This document shows positions 1 to 8,351 of a stretch of DNA of 10,389 bases, piece by piece; the first letter of the stretch is position 1; every line of letters begins with the position of its first letter. The position numbers were made by a program, and so were the translations under genes. Where the stretch lies: the NCBI GenBank assembly GCA_002179805.1, contig NAVB01003291.1:1-10389 (forward strand), given 5' to 3'. This stretch comes from Acanthamoeba lenticulata (Eukaryota; Discosea; Longamoebia; Acanthamoebidae). Below the pieces are notes generated by a model. The model made no database searches. It was given only the letters and a program-made list of their open reading frames with translations, and had not been told where the DNA came from.

Positions 1-40
1 AATATTATTTATGACTTTATTGGGAAAAAAAAAAGCGTAC

Positions 41-640
41 CGGCCGCCAAAGGGGACGCGAGCAATGTTGACCATGGGGCCGAGCCAGATGTTGACGCCC
101 TTCTCACGCTCCTCGCGCGCGACGCCCTGCGCAAAGCGGTACATGGCGTCCAGGTCCCTTGATTATGCAGTGCCACCCAAAAGAGCCAGAGGTGCGATCA
201 GCAGGGATAAGCCAGCGTTCACATTGGAATAAAAATAAAGCAAGTGTCGCCAATCGCGGCCGAGTGCCAAATTATGTGTGGCGCAATTCAGAAAAAGAGA
301 CGTACCACGAAGCCACGACGGTGAGGGCAGAGGGCCAGCAGGTCACATTACGAGCGCCATCGCCGACGCCCTGCGGGCCGTCCTGCAGAATGAGGGCGGG
401 GATGTTGAGGCGCGGGATGCCAGGCACTTTCCCCACGTAGGGGCTTCTCACGCCGTAGACCATGCCCAGCTTCTCGCTGAGCGTCATCTGGGCCAGCTTC
501 TGCGCCGCGCGTTGACGAGGGGTTTCGCCCGCGTTGGCCAGAGCCACGGCCGAGGCGAGGAGCACCACGACAACAACGAAGGGCAAGTGCGAGGTCACGC
601 AAAGACCTGTGTGTTTACAACGCGTTGAGAGAACCCCCAT
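41..640 (-). CDS. Glycoside hydrolase family 3 beta-glucosidase-like protein, 5' part
   Basis: This is the N-terminal part of a secreted family 3 glycoside hydrolase (beta-glucosidase or related exo-glycosidase), which would release terminal sugars from plant or microbial glucans. Exon 1 is 640-306 and exon 2 is 157-41. The intron between them (305-158, donor GTACGT) restores a TGG codon. A second donor (GTACGC) at 40 starts an intron that leaves the window. Residues 20-37 are a hydrophobic signal sequence with a plausible cleavage site after ANA. After it come KLAQMTLSEKLGMVYG, the IPRLNIPALILQDGPQGV segment and, in exon 2, EKGVNIWLGPMVNIARVP, all hallmarks of the GH3 N-terminal barrel. The DGP and LGPMVN stretches line the active site in this family. 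The catalytic aspartate and the C-terminal domain lie outside the window. ATG 640 is chosen because no later Met precedes the signal sequence. Substrate cannot be told. Confidence 0.9.
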
Positions 641-887
641 TTTTGAGAGGACGCTTAGATCTGAGCGTGGAACGCATAAAGATTAACTCGGTGATGAGGG
701 TGGCAGTACCGCGTCTAGCCATGGTTGGTTTGGTGGCTGTGAAAGATGCGTTGTGTTTTTGCTCGGCGGCTTGCAAGGGTGAGTGATGGCTCGCCACAAG
801 CCAATAGGCAGATGCCTGAGTCGACGATAAAATGAATTTTTGTATTTTCCTTCTTGTTTTCCACCAGCGCTAATCTGGTGGCCCAAG
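641..887. promoter_or_regulatory. Divergent intergenic region between the GH3 gene and the p24-like gene
   Basis: These 247 bp separate two start codons that point away from each other, so the region should hold both promoters and 5' UTRs. An 18-bp near-perfect palindrome lies at 651-668, 10 bp outside the GH3 start. A strong donor-like GTGAGT at 779 and a pyrimidine-rich stretch ending CCACCAG at 867 could bound an 89-nt 5' UTR (or first coding) intron of the plus-strand gene. I see no convincing TATA box. The promoter role is inferred from position only. Confidence 0.4.
651..668. repeat. 18-bp palindrome, possible dimeric operator
   Basis: ACGCTTAGATCTGAGCGT reads the same on both strands except for one T/G pair. 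It is centred on AGATCT and sits just upstream of the GH3 start codon. The symmetry is visible in the sequence. A role as a binding site for a dimeric regulator is a guess. Confidence 0.3.
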
Positions 888-1951
888 ATGGAGACGAGGG
901 GGCCGAGTGTGGATGCACTGCAGGAGCGATTGCTTCGGTTGGAAGTTCTTGTGGCTGGTGCGCAAGCGCGTTCCTCCTCCTCGGTCTTGCCCAGCGAGAC
1001 TGTCTTGGCCAAGGTGAATGCACTGCAGCAGGGCGTCCATCGCCTTGAGAGCACCACCCCCCATCTTCATGATTTTTATCCCAAGTGTACGGCAAGCTAT
1101 CCCCACGATCATCCACACAGAGCCTCAAGAGGGAACTTCTTTTTTGTTTATTTTAAACCTTTTACAGTCCGGCAGCTGCGGCGACGCTCCGACATGCAGG
1201 ACGTAGCCGACGACGAGAGCGACGATGTCAGGCAGGCCAAGTTGACCGACTTGCAGGAGCGCATGAAGGGCGTGGCAGCCCGTGCGGCCATCGTGTGCAG
1301 TTACGAGGAGGAGGCGCGCCACGTTGAGCGCCAGGCCCGCGTCCTCCAGGCTCACCTTGAGACCCTCGAGAACGATCGACTAAAGGGTACAGTGCCCTGC
1401 CGCCGCCTTTTCTACTTGATGTTGTCCCTCTTCCACCAACATGGTTCATAATGCAGAGGTGCCCTTCCTGATGCGCGAGCTCAAGCCCATTGAGACCGTC
1501 CACCTGGACCAGGCCGAGGCCGCCTCGCTTCTCAACGCCCAGTTCAATGACCTCCTTAACTCCTACAACGACATGGTTCGCGCCCTTCCTCCCCAACCGC
1601 ATTGACGACGTCTTCTCACCATGCGGGTGGTGGGACGTACACCAGATCAACGTGGTGTCGCAGCAGTTCCTGGTGTGGCACCAGCGTGTGGCCAAGTGGG
1701 AGGCCCAGCTCGGGCTGGCCACCCCCGAGCCCGCCCTGCCGGCCCCCAAGAAGAGGGGCAAGGCCACCGACGCCGGCAAGCGGCCCGCCGGGGCCGTCGC
1801 CGTCGCCACGCCACCACAGCCACAGGAGACGAGCGAGGCCGCAGTGCCCAAGGCCGAGGCGGAGGCCGCAGCGCCTAAGGCCGAAGAGGCCACTGCGACA
1901 ACGACGCCAACGCCCGACGCGGCGGAAGAGGCTGCCACGCCGGCCGAGTAG
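888..1951 (+). CDS. Dynactin subunit 3 (p24)-like coiled-coil protein
   Basis: Predicted 280-aa coiled-coil protein resembling the p24 subunit of dynactin, the dynein cofactor. In that complex p24 sits in the shoulder with p50/dynamitin. Exons are 888-1086, 1168-1386, 1457-1575 and 1646-1951; introns are 81, 70 and 70 nt, and all phases fit (AAG-T/TC and AAG-G/AG joins). The N-terminus (LQERLLRLEVLVAG) matches the p24 start pattern. Heptad-rich helices fill residues 50-200, and the C-terminal helix NVVSQQFLVWHQRVAKWEAQLG resembles the p24 end (SKQFVQWDELLCQLE). Unlike the roughly 186-aa animal protein, it carries a tail of about 75 residues rich in Ala, Pro, Glu and Thr. An upstream in-frame ATG at 721 in a good context (GCCATGG) could add 26 residues through a 779-867 intron. 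The p24 identity rests on short coiled-coil similarity, so another coiled-coil family is possible. Confidence 0.6.
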
Positions 1952-2023
1952 TACGAAGAAGATGAAGGTGAAGAGGACAAGAAGGAATAAATAGAGTTTT
2001 GTTTGTGAAGTTGTTTCAAATAA
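1952..2023. other. Tail-to-tail gap between the p24-like gene and DPH5, with AATAAA
   Basis: Only 72 bp separate the two stop codons. A plus-strand AATAAA lies at 1986-1991. From 1952 to 1990 the p24-like reading frame stays open after its TAG and encodes YEEDEGEEDKKE before a TAA inside the AATAAA. The 3' UTRs of the two genes very likely overlap as antisense transcripts. I find no matching AATAAA for the minus-strand gene here. Confidence 0.5.
1986..1991 (+). terminator. Polyadenylation signal AATAAA of the p24-like gene
   Basis: Canonical AATAAA 34 bp after the TAG stop, followed by a T- and G-rich stretch (TTTTGTTTGTG), as expected for a cleavage and polyadenylation site. It is the only such hexamer in this gap. 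Confidence 0.55.
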
Positions 2024-3185
2024 TCAGGCGGATGAAGCCTCCTTCTTGGCGCGGAAGAAGTCGATGTACTCGGTCTCGACCGGGTGGAGAGTGCCTGGAA
2101 TGACGAAGGAGTGGAGCGGGCCGCCAAAGTCCACCTCGAGCAGCTCCGTCATCGTGCCTGACACGATCTGCTCGTCGTCGCGCCCCACTCGCGCCAGCCC
2201 CACGCACACCGTCTCCGGGCCGTACGCTGCGGACGCACAAGCGGTCAGCACACTTGAAGACGAAGAAGAGAAAGAAGAGGAAAGCATAAAGCGCACCGCC
2301 CTCCTTCCGCTTCTCTTCTACTTCGAGGAGCTGCTCGATGCACTGCTTGATGGTCATGAATCGTGGTGGCTCGTACACCTTCCTCCCCCTGATTTAATGC
2401 ACCGCATTGTGCGTATGAGCATCGAAAGCTCTTCTGGTTGGCAAGGGAAGAGGGCTGGTCCGTACCGCAGCATGTTCTCAATGCTCTGCTCCTTGACCTT
2501 GATGTCTGTGCCGATAGATTGAAGACGTCAGGCCAGATCGTGCCGGCGACAAAGAGGACGAGGACGAACCCAGGAGGCAAAGGGTGTGAAGGCCCATCTT
2601 GCGGTTGGCAGCGATCTTCTCGTACCAGGAGTCCGGCCGCCAGGTGTCGTCGAAGAAGACCATCGAGACCGTATGGCCGAACAGGTACAGCTGCAGTCCG
2701 CACGCGGCGGCCGCGTTCATGATGGAGGCGTTGTGCACGACGCGCACCGGCACGCCCGCCTGCTTCGCCCGCAGCACCAAGTCCGAGTGGGTCGTGGCTC
2801 TGGTCGTGGGCCAGCGGTGAGTCTCTGTGATGAGGATGGTGAAGTGGCGTCGGAGAGAACGGTACCCAAAGGGATCACCCACAACAAGAACACCAATATC
2901 TTCAGTACGCGCTGGTTCGATGAACAGAGCCTCGGCTTCGGACTCGACCATCTCACGATCGGCAAGGATGACCTCACGCTCGTAGAAGGCCTCCTACGAA
3001 TGTATGTAAGCGAGTGCCAATCACAACAATGAGGAGATAATCCGCACCAATCGCTCCTTGCCCACGCCGAGGATGGATGTGTAGTGTTCAAGGTAAACCT
3101 TGGAGCACTTGCGAACAGTCTCCAGTCCCTTCACAGTAATGTCCTTCTCATCTCCAAGTCCCAATCCAATCAAATACAGCACCAT
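2024..3185 (-). CDS. DPH5: Diphthine (diphthamide) synthase, methyltransferase DPH5
   Basis: Cytosolic S-adenosylmethionine-dependent methyltransferase of diphthamide synthesis. It methylates the modified histidine of elongation factor 2 after the DPH1-4 step. Exons on the minus strand are 3185-3048, 2993-2866, 2799-2570, 2505-2466, 2388-2297 and 2226-2024, giving 276 aa against 285 in human. All five junctions join in phase. Visible family motifs are [20 protein letters not shown] at the N-terminus, VVGDPFGATTHSDL around residues 83-96 (SAM-binding loop), [20 protein letters not shown] at 110-129, the DDTWRP segment, [27 protein letters not shown] and [11 protein letters not shown] near the end. 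The start matches the family start exactly. Intron 2 (2865-2800) is 66 nt and stop-free, so an annotation pipeline could wrongly retain it. Head-to-head with NOP10, suggesting a shared promoter. Confidence 0.97.
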
Positions 3186-3372
3186 TTTGATGAGATGGCC
3201 AATTGAAGGGAAAGTGGGCGTATCCTTTTTCTCTGTGTTTTTCTGTTCCGGTCGGTCTTTTCTTTCATCCGTGCTTTTTCCAGCTTTCTCTTGGTTCAGC
3301 CCAGCGGAGACAAGCGGCAAACATAGCGGCAGATTCCCTCTCGATCCCTTCAATTTTGACATCGTACCAACC
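3186..3372. promoter_or_regulatory. Bidirectional promoter region between DPH5 and NOP10
   Basis: These 187 bp separate the divergent start codons of two genes that serve translation. The central part (about 3220-3300) is T- and C-rich on the plus strand. A CCAAT lies at 3199-3203, but so close to the DPH5 ATG that it is probably within its 5' UTR. No TATA box is evident. Shared promoter use is inferred from the layout. Confidence 0.45.
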
Positions 3373-3654
3373 ATGCATCTTATGTACTACATTGGTGCCG
3401 ATGGCAAGCGGGTTTATACTCTGAAGAAGTCTGCCCCTTCCGGACTGGCGACCGTCTCCGCGCACCCTGGTACGATTCATGCCTAATTGCTGATTTCGTT
3501 CCGCTCGTCCATTTTCTTCTCGCTGGATGTTAATTTCGCTTCCCTCCACAATGCAGCCCGTTTTTCGCCTGATGACAAGTTCTCCCGCCAGCGCGTGACC
3601 CTCAAGAAGCGATTCGGCATCCTCCCCACTCAGCAGCCTCCTCGCGAGTACTAA
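3373..3654 (+). CDS. NOP10: H/ACA ribonucleoprotein complex subunit NOP10
   Basis: Small core protein of H/ACA snoRNPs. It binds the pseudouridine synthase dyskerin/Cbf5 and acts in the nucleolus in rRNA pseudouridylation and processing; in animals it is also part of telomerase RNP. Exons are 3373-3469 and 3557-3654. The 87-nt intron (donor GTACGA, acceptor ATGCAG) splits an Ala codon and reading into it hits a stop. The product is 64 aa, the same length as human NOP10. The sequence shows the family signature: [39 protein letters not shown] and [12 protein letters not shown]. The start is fixed by the family start (M-x-L-x-YY). The short C-terminal end is PPREY. Too short and too split to stand out as a single open reading frame, but the match is clear. 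Confidence 0.97.
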
Positions 3655-3759
3655 GCGGATGTAATCCTCCAAAAATCAAACAAAAAAGCAAATTGCTCCA
3701 TTTTGTGTGCCGGAGCTGCCCGCCGTTCTTTGTGCGATGAAGTCACGGGCCATCTTTCT
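3655..3759. other. Tail-to-tail gap between NOP10 and the R3H-EEP gene
   Basis: These 105 bp lie between two convergent stop codons and should hold both 3' UTRs. The NOP10 side is A-rich (3669-3692). No AATAAA is present on either strand, so polyadenylation here must use another signal or lie further on within the opposite gene. I see nothing else. Confidence 0.35.
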
Positions 3760-5416
3760 TCATTGTTGAATTCGAAGAGTGGCCACGAGGCCAAAGTGGT
3801 CCGACGGAAAGAGAGGAACGGTGTTTTCGGTGGCGACGGGCTCCGTGCCCACCATGTGCATGTCTTCCACGACCCACGCTCTTGGCGGTTTAACTTTCTC
3901 GGCCTCTGGGGACTGCACCGCCAGACGGTGTCGGGAGGTGATGGGCGTTGAGGACCGTAGGTAGATCCTGTCAAAGCGGCTGCTGCAAGCTGCGCAAGGG
4001 AAGAATGAGACCAAGCCTCACGTGGTCGTGACGTGCGGCAGGTGTGGCGTACGGGTGGTCTTCTTGATGGCGCTCACCCGTTCAGAGATGGCGCGCGCGG
4101 TGTGGTTTCTGGCCAGGTCGAAGGTGAAGCCGTCGGCGAGGCCAGGCTCAATGGGCCCGTGCACGGCCGTCCACAAGTCGACGTACGTCGCGTCGAGTCG
4201 TTCGTTGGATTCCCGCTCTATGTCTCGCATGTTGAAGTCGCCCAGCAGGAGGTGGGCGTCGGCTTCCTGAGCCTGTTGCATGTCGATCGTCTGCTCGATC
4301 TGGCTCGCTCTCGTGGGTGCGAACTGCGTCGAGTCAAACCCATCATCAGTGAGCTGCATCACCACCAACACAGAGTGCTGGTAACGTACACCCGTCCCGG
4401 CCTTTAAGTGCACAACCGCCACGGCGAGGCGAATGTGACCGAGAGCGACGGACGCCAACAGCACAGACTTGGGCATGCCGTGCTCCTGCTTGTACATACG
4501 CTCCTCTGCACGGCGCCATGCAGGATGCAGGGTTCAGGACGAGCTTGGGTTGATGACACACACACGGGCACGCACCCACGGAAAGGAAAGGGAAGCGCGA
4601 CAGCAGCAAGTTGCCCATGGGCTCCACGCTGTTGCCGCTACAGTCCGAGATGTGATAGCTGGACTGCACCCACGCCTCCTGCTTCAAGCGGGCGAAGAAC
4701 GTGGGAGTGACCTCCTGCAGCGCGATCAGGTCAGCCTGCTCAGCCTCCAGAAGCTTCAGCAGCACAGGCCTGTGGAAGGGATGTTGCTTCATTCGTGAGA
4801 CAATCCTGCCTTTGATGAAAAGGAAAGAGGCCGCCGAAGCGCACCAACGCTGCTCCGTGTGTAGGAGGTCGTCAATGGGATACTTGCCCACATCGGGGTT
4901 GGCGTCCATGAGCACATTGTACGAGACCACCTTCAGCTGCTGGACTGGCGTCATAGTGCTGTCCTTGTGGTCGAGCACTACTGGACGCCATTGGTCCGAG
5001 TCGCGATCATAGATGGCGGGATAGACCGGTCGTGGGTTGCGCACGGTGACCAGCACGCGGCGGCTTCGGTTGCCATAAGAAAAGTGGACGAACCCGGCGG
5101 CATCGGCCAGGTCGTGCACGCGCGCACGCTGATCCCGTGTGAGGTTCATGAACTTACGCGTGTGCACGGCCGGGCAGTCTGGCGTGCCTTCCGCACGGGC
5201 AAAGCTAGCGAAGGTGGCCTCGACCTCCTCCATTGTCATTCGCCCCTCTTCTTGTGCCTCCTCAGTTGTTGTGGCCTTCGCTGTGTTCTGTTTCTGCCGC
5301 TTGTTGGCTTTTGTGGCCTGTTGTTCTTTCCGATCTTCTTGCATGCTTGCTTGATCTGTGGTTACTGCCGCGCCAGAGAATTCAGAAGCAGGCGTTTCAG
5401 GCTCCGTAGGGTCCAT
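3760..5416 (-). CDS. R3H domain plus TDP2-like endonuclease/exonuclease/phosphatase protein
   Basis: Predicted 460-aa protein with a metal-dependent phosphodiesterase domain. Exons on the minus strand are 5416-4845, 4769-4576, 4505-4390, 4323-4053 and 3989-3760. Residues 1-60 are polar and low-complexity. Residues 88-125 look like an R3H single-stranded nucleic-acid-binding domain, with the R-x-x-x-H motif at R97/H101. The EEP domain runs from 161 to 460: SYN (N167), LQE (E210), VVHL (H288), GDFNMRD (D323, N325), RFDRIY and FPSDHFG (D448, H449) supply the expected metal-binding and catalytic residues. GDFNMRD, TFDLARN and SDHFG most resemble tyrosyl-DNA phosphodiesterase 2, which removes topoisomerase 2 adducts from DNA 5' ends; deadenylase-type relatives are the alternative. 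Introns 1 (75 nt) and 3 (66 nt) are in-frame and stop-free, so read-through models will be wrong. For the last intron, 4052-3990 is preferred over a 42-nt alternative (4021-3980). Confidence 0.85.
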
Positions 5417-5622
5417 GTCTTAGCTTAGTCTCAAGTTACGAGAAAGATCAGCGCCCACCACGGCCTGTGCGGATGCAGGCCAGCTTCGGTGAAGAGATGC
5501 TTGCCTTACTTGTCTCCATGTTGGCCACAAAAACGTCCGCAGCCCTCTCGAGAAAAGAAAGAAGGTAGACCAAGAAAAGGAACAATTAAATTACAAGGCA
5601 GGCCTGCTGTTGGTCTTCAACC
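5417..5622. promoter_or_regulatory. Divergent intergenic region between the R3H-EEP gene and the MYND gene
   Basis: These 206 bp part two divergent starts. Visible elements are an inverted repeat GGCCTG/CAGGCC at 5462-5467 and 5476-5481 and a 10-bp palindrome GCAGGCCTGC at 5598-5607, 15 bp before the MYND gene start. They share the core AGGCC. An A-rich stretch lies at 5552-5596. The promoter role is inferred from position. Confidence 0.35.
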
Positions 5623-8351
5623 ATGAGCAACGCCGCTGCAGACACAGATTCGTCAAAGATCACACTGTCCAGACTCGATTCAGGTGCCTTATCACCTTAT
5701 GCACAACATTTCTCCCAATTTCTTTGAATGTTTGGTCTGGTACCAGGGACGAATGCTGCGGCCGCGCTGCGCCAACCAAGAGTGGCAACAGTGTGGCATT
5801 TTTTGGTGGTTGATCGATTTTTTCACTCTCGTCTTGTTCCTTCGGCTTCGTTCTTCCGCCCCTCTCCTACCGACGCGCAGAGGGCTTCGTGAAGAACGCG
5901 CACTATGCGGCGGCTTACTGGGAGGAGCACGCTTCCAACTTTCGGGAGATGGTGATGCGCCTGCTGGAGGACGCCACCATCCAGAAGATCGCCATCAACG
6001 CGTCAAGCCTGTCTCTGGCCTACAACCACCAAAAGGGCAACGTGCCGCCGCAGTACAACCAAAAGGTCATCTTCCCCGCCTACGAAGCGCTCGAGGCCAA
6101 GATCAACAAGACCCTCCTCTGCGATGCTCTCGACGCCTACATGCAGGTTTCACCCTCCCACCACGCGCGCTGCTTGCCCCCGACGGGCGCCTGATCCGCT
6201 TTTGAGTGCAGGTCGTCTCGTCGATGGGCGACCGCATGATCCCCCTCGACCAGCTGTTCAGCACGCCCGAGGCGCTCAACAAGATGAACTCTTTCTGCGA
6301 GGTACGCCTTCTTGTCCTCGTCGGCGTTGTCCTGGCTGGCCGCTGGCGCTGACCCCTGTCCGGGAGCGCAGCAATGCTTGGGCACGGGGTATGACCGAGA
6401 GGACTGCGGGAAGTACTTTTTGCCGCAGCTGCTGCTCTACTTCCTCCGCTTCCTCGACATCTATGACAACTCGCTCAAGGGCTGCCTCATGGAAAACTAC
6501 CTCGACCAGCTCAAGCGAATGCAGATGGTTCGTCGACGGCCCCTTCTCGCGCACGCCGTCTCACGGACCCTGATCGGCTCATTGCTGTGCATCATGATCA
6601 ACAGGAGTCGCGCATGAAGGACGACAAAAGCGTGAAGCAAGTGTGGGAGAAGATGAAGCAGCAGAAGGAAGCTGAGGCGAAGGCCAAGGGAACCTCCGCG
6701 GCGGCGAGTTCTACCACTGGAGGCAAGAAGGCCGCCGATGCCGGCTCGGCGCCACCCAAGGCAGCACCCGTGCCCAAGCCGGCGCCGGTGCCTGCCAAAG
6801 ACAAGGGCAAAGACAAAGCGGGCGAGGGGGCAGAGGAAGCTGCCCAGGACGAGGGAGAAGAGGTCGACGAGGAGGAGCAGAAGCAGCGAGAGGAGCAGGT
6901 CACCCAGTTGCTCGGCAACATGAACATCTTTTCCAAGATGCAGCAGGACAAGCAGGAGCGCGAGGAAAAGCTCCAGTACGTTTCTCTCCTTCTTTATGTC
7001 CTTGTTGCTGCTTATGCTGACGCCCCAGCCGGGAACGATCAGGCAGCGTATGGGAGCCAAGAACGAGGTCCACTTCCTGGAGAAGTCCTCCATCAAAGGT
7101 CGCGAGCTGCTCTGCAACTTTTGGAACACCCGGTCTACCGAGTTCTCCCAGGTCCGCTTTGCACCTTCACAGCCACATGCTCTGATTTTATTTATTCAAC
7201 GTGTTTTAAAACAAATTCATTATTAAACATTAGAAATGGGACGCGCTCTCTCTGGAGGAGAAGCGCAAGCTTTTGAGTGAGACGCGCAACTTCCTGCTCA
7301 CGATGGGCAACGGTACGTGGCTGGTGATTGATGACGTCTTGAGCGCTCGAATGTCTGATGTGACTGAGCGCCACCTGGTACAGGATCGTACGCATCGGCG
7401 GTGCTGTACTGCCCGGAGCTCAATGTGGACGACCTGACTGCCGATGAGCCGCCAACGGCGGGACAGCACGGAGGCCTCACCTTCAGCGGCCTCCTCGAGC
7501 GCTGCCTGGCCGACCCAGCAACGCAGGCAGACTCGTTCGCCGAGCAGTTCCTGGCGCCGCTGGTGAAGCAAAAGCTACTTGACGCCGAGTTTGACAGCGA
7601 GCACGAACGCCAGGAGCGCGAGCACGAGGTGATGGCCATGGCCAACATGATCACCGTCAGCCGTCGCTTCATCCTGCTCACCTTCGTCTGCAAGACCCTG
7701 TCCGAGGTGCTGGGCGTGCCCTTTGATGAACTCGCGCCCGCCACTTCGCTCCTCCAGCCTCTCAAGGCCGTCGTACGTCTGCTTCTGCGTAACGCCATCA
7801 GCCTTTCCACACATGTGGTGCTGACGGGACTCGATGGCCCGGGCCGCAGGAATCGGAGAATGTGCGCGGAATGCTCTTCAAGGAGACCCCTGACCTGCGG
7901 GTCTGCTCCAACCCAACGTGCGACAACCAAGAGAAGAAGGAGAAGACCTTCCTCGTACGCCTTGACTCGCTGGTTTTGGTTTGTGACCTTTTTGTTGACC
8001 CCACATGGCCACCATCAGGTATGCTCGAACTGCCGCAAGGTGGGCCTGTCAGTGCCCTACTGCTCTCGTGGGTGCCAGGCCTCGGCATGGCCGGAACACA
8101 AGAAAACGTGTGGCGCCAACGCGCCCGTCGCCGGCCCAGGTGGGAGGAGCGGCGCCAAGATCGAGGAGCTGGTCGAGACTAGACGCGACCCACAACCGCA
8201 ATCGGGGGGCAGTAGCCAACGGGCCCAGCCACAGTCGGCTTCCAAGCCAAGCAGCACCGCGTCTGGCGCGGCGTCCCGAGACCAGGTGTGGGAACGGATT
8301 CCCCCACAGGACCAGGGCTCGTCGTCCTCGTCTCTTGCCGGCATCGACTGA
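5623..8351 (+). CDS. MYND-type zinc finger protein, N-terminal half unrecognised
   Basis: Predicted protein of about 652 aa. Exons: 5623-5683, 5881-6146, 6212-6301, 6372-6527, 6605-6975, 7043-7151, 7234-7312, 7384-7772, 7850-7954, 8019-8351; all phases join. Near the C-terminus (about residues 526-573) is a complete MYND finger: C-x4-C, then C-x2-C, YC-x3-C, and Q..W..H..C (YCSRGCQASAWPEHKKTC). MYND fingers bind proline-rich peptides and usually mediate protein-protein contacts in regulators. No SET domain is present, so this is not a SMYD-type methyltransferase. The N-terminal 190 residues are helical-looking (AHYAAAYWEEHASNF, FLPQLLLYFLRFLDIYDN) and match nothing I know. Residues around 216-290 are a low-complexity Ala/Pro/Lys then Glu-rich linker, followed by another helical block. 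The C-terminal tail is Ser/Gln-rich. The first intron as drawn is 197 nt and may hide a 44-nt exon (5747-5790), which would add 14 residues. Function unknown. Confidence 0.82.

Noticed and set aside
16..21. Minus-strand AATAAA inside the GH3 intron as the end of the gene
   Set aside because: The exon before it ends in a clear donor, and the GH3 fold needs several hundred more residues, so this hexamer is more likely an unused intronic sequence.
1228..2127. 299-codon open frame on the minus strand opposite the p24-like gene
   Set aside because: It is low-complexity (Ser/Ala/Val/Arg-rich), runs across the introns and exons of the plus-strand gene and into DPH5, and matches no family. It is a GC-driven shadow.
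2799..2866. Direct repeat CCACGACC around the DPH5 intron 2 acceptor as a sign of intron gain
   Set aside because: Both copies lie at the acceptor rather than at the two intron ends, and the match is only 8 bp.
3980..4021. A 42-nt last intron in the EEP gene (donor GTGAGG)
   Set aside because: Shorter than any other intron here; the 63-nt choice 4052-3990 uses the usual GTACGC donor. Not fully excluded, and both keep the frame.
4806..4844. A 39-nt intron in the EEP gene with an acceptor at GGCAG
   Set aside because: The 75-nt intron 4844-4770 is of normal size and yields a better family match (EQRWPVLLKLLEAEQADL).
6497..7129. 210-codon open frame on the minus strand with Leu-rich, membrane-like stretches
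   Set aside because: It mirrors the Glu/Lys/Ala-rich linker of the MYND gene; Leu and Ser runs arise from the complement of GAG and AAG codons.
7298..7930. 210-codon open frame on the minus strand
   Set aside because: Antisense to conserved exons and the MYND region, Arg/Ser-rich, no domain.
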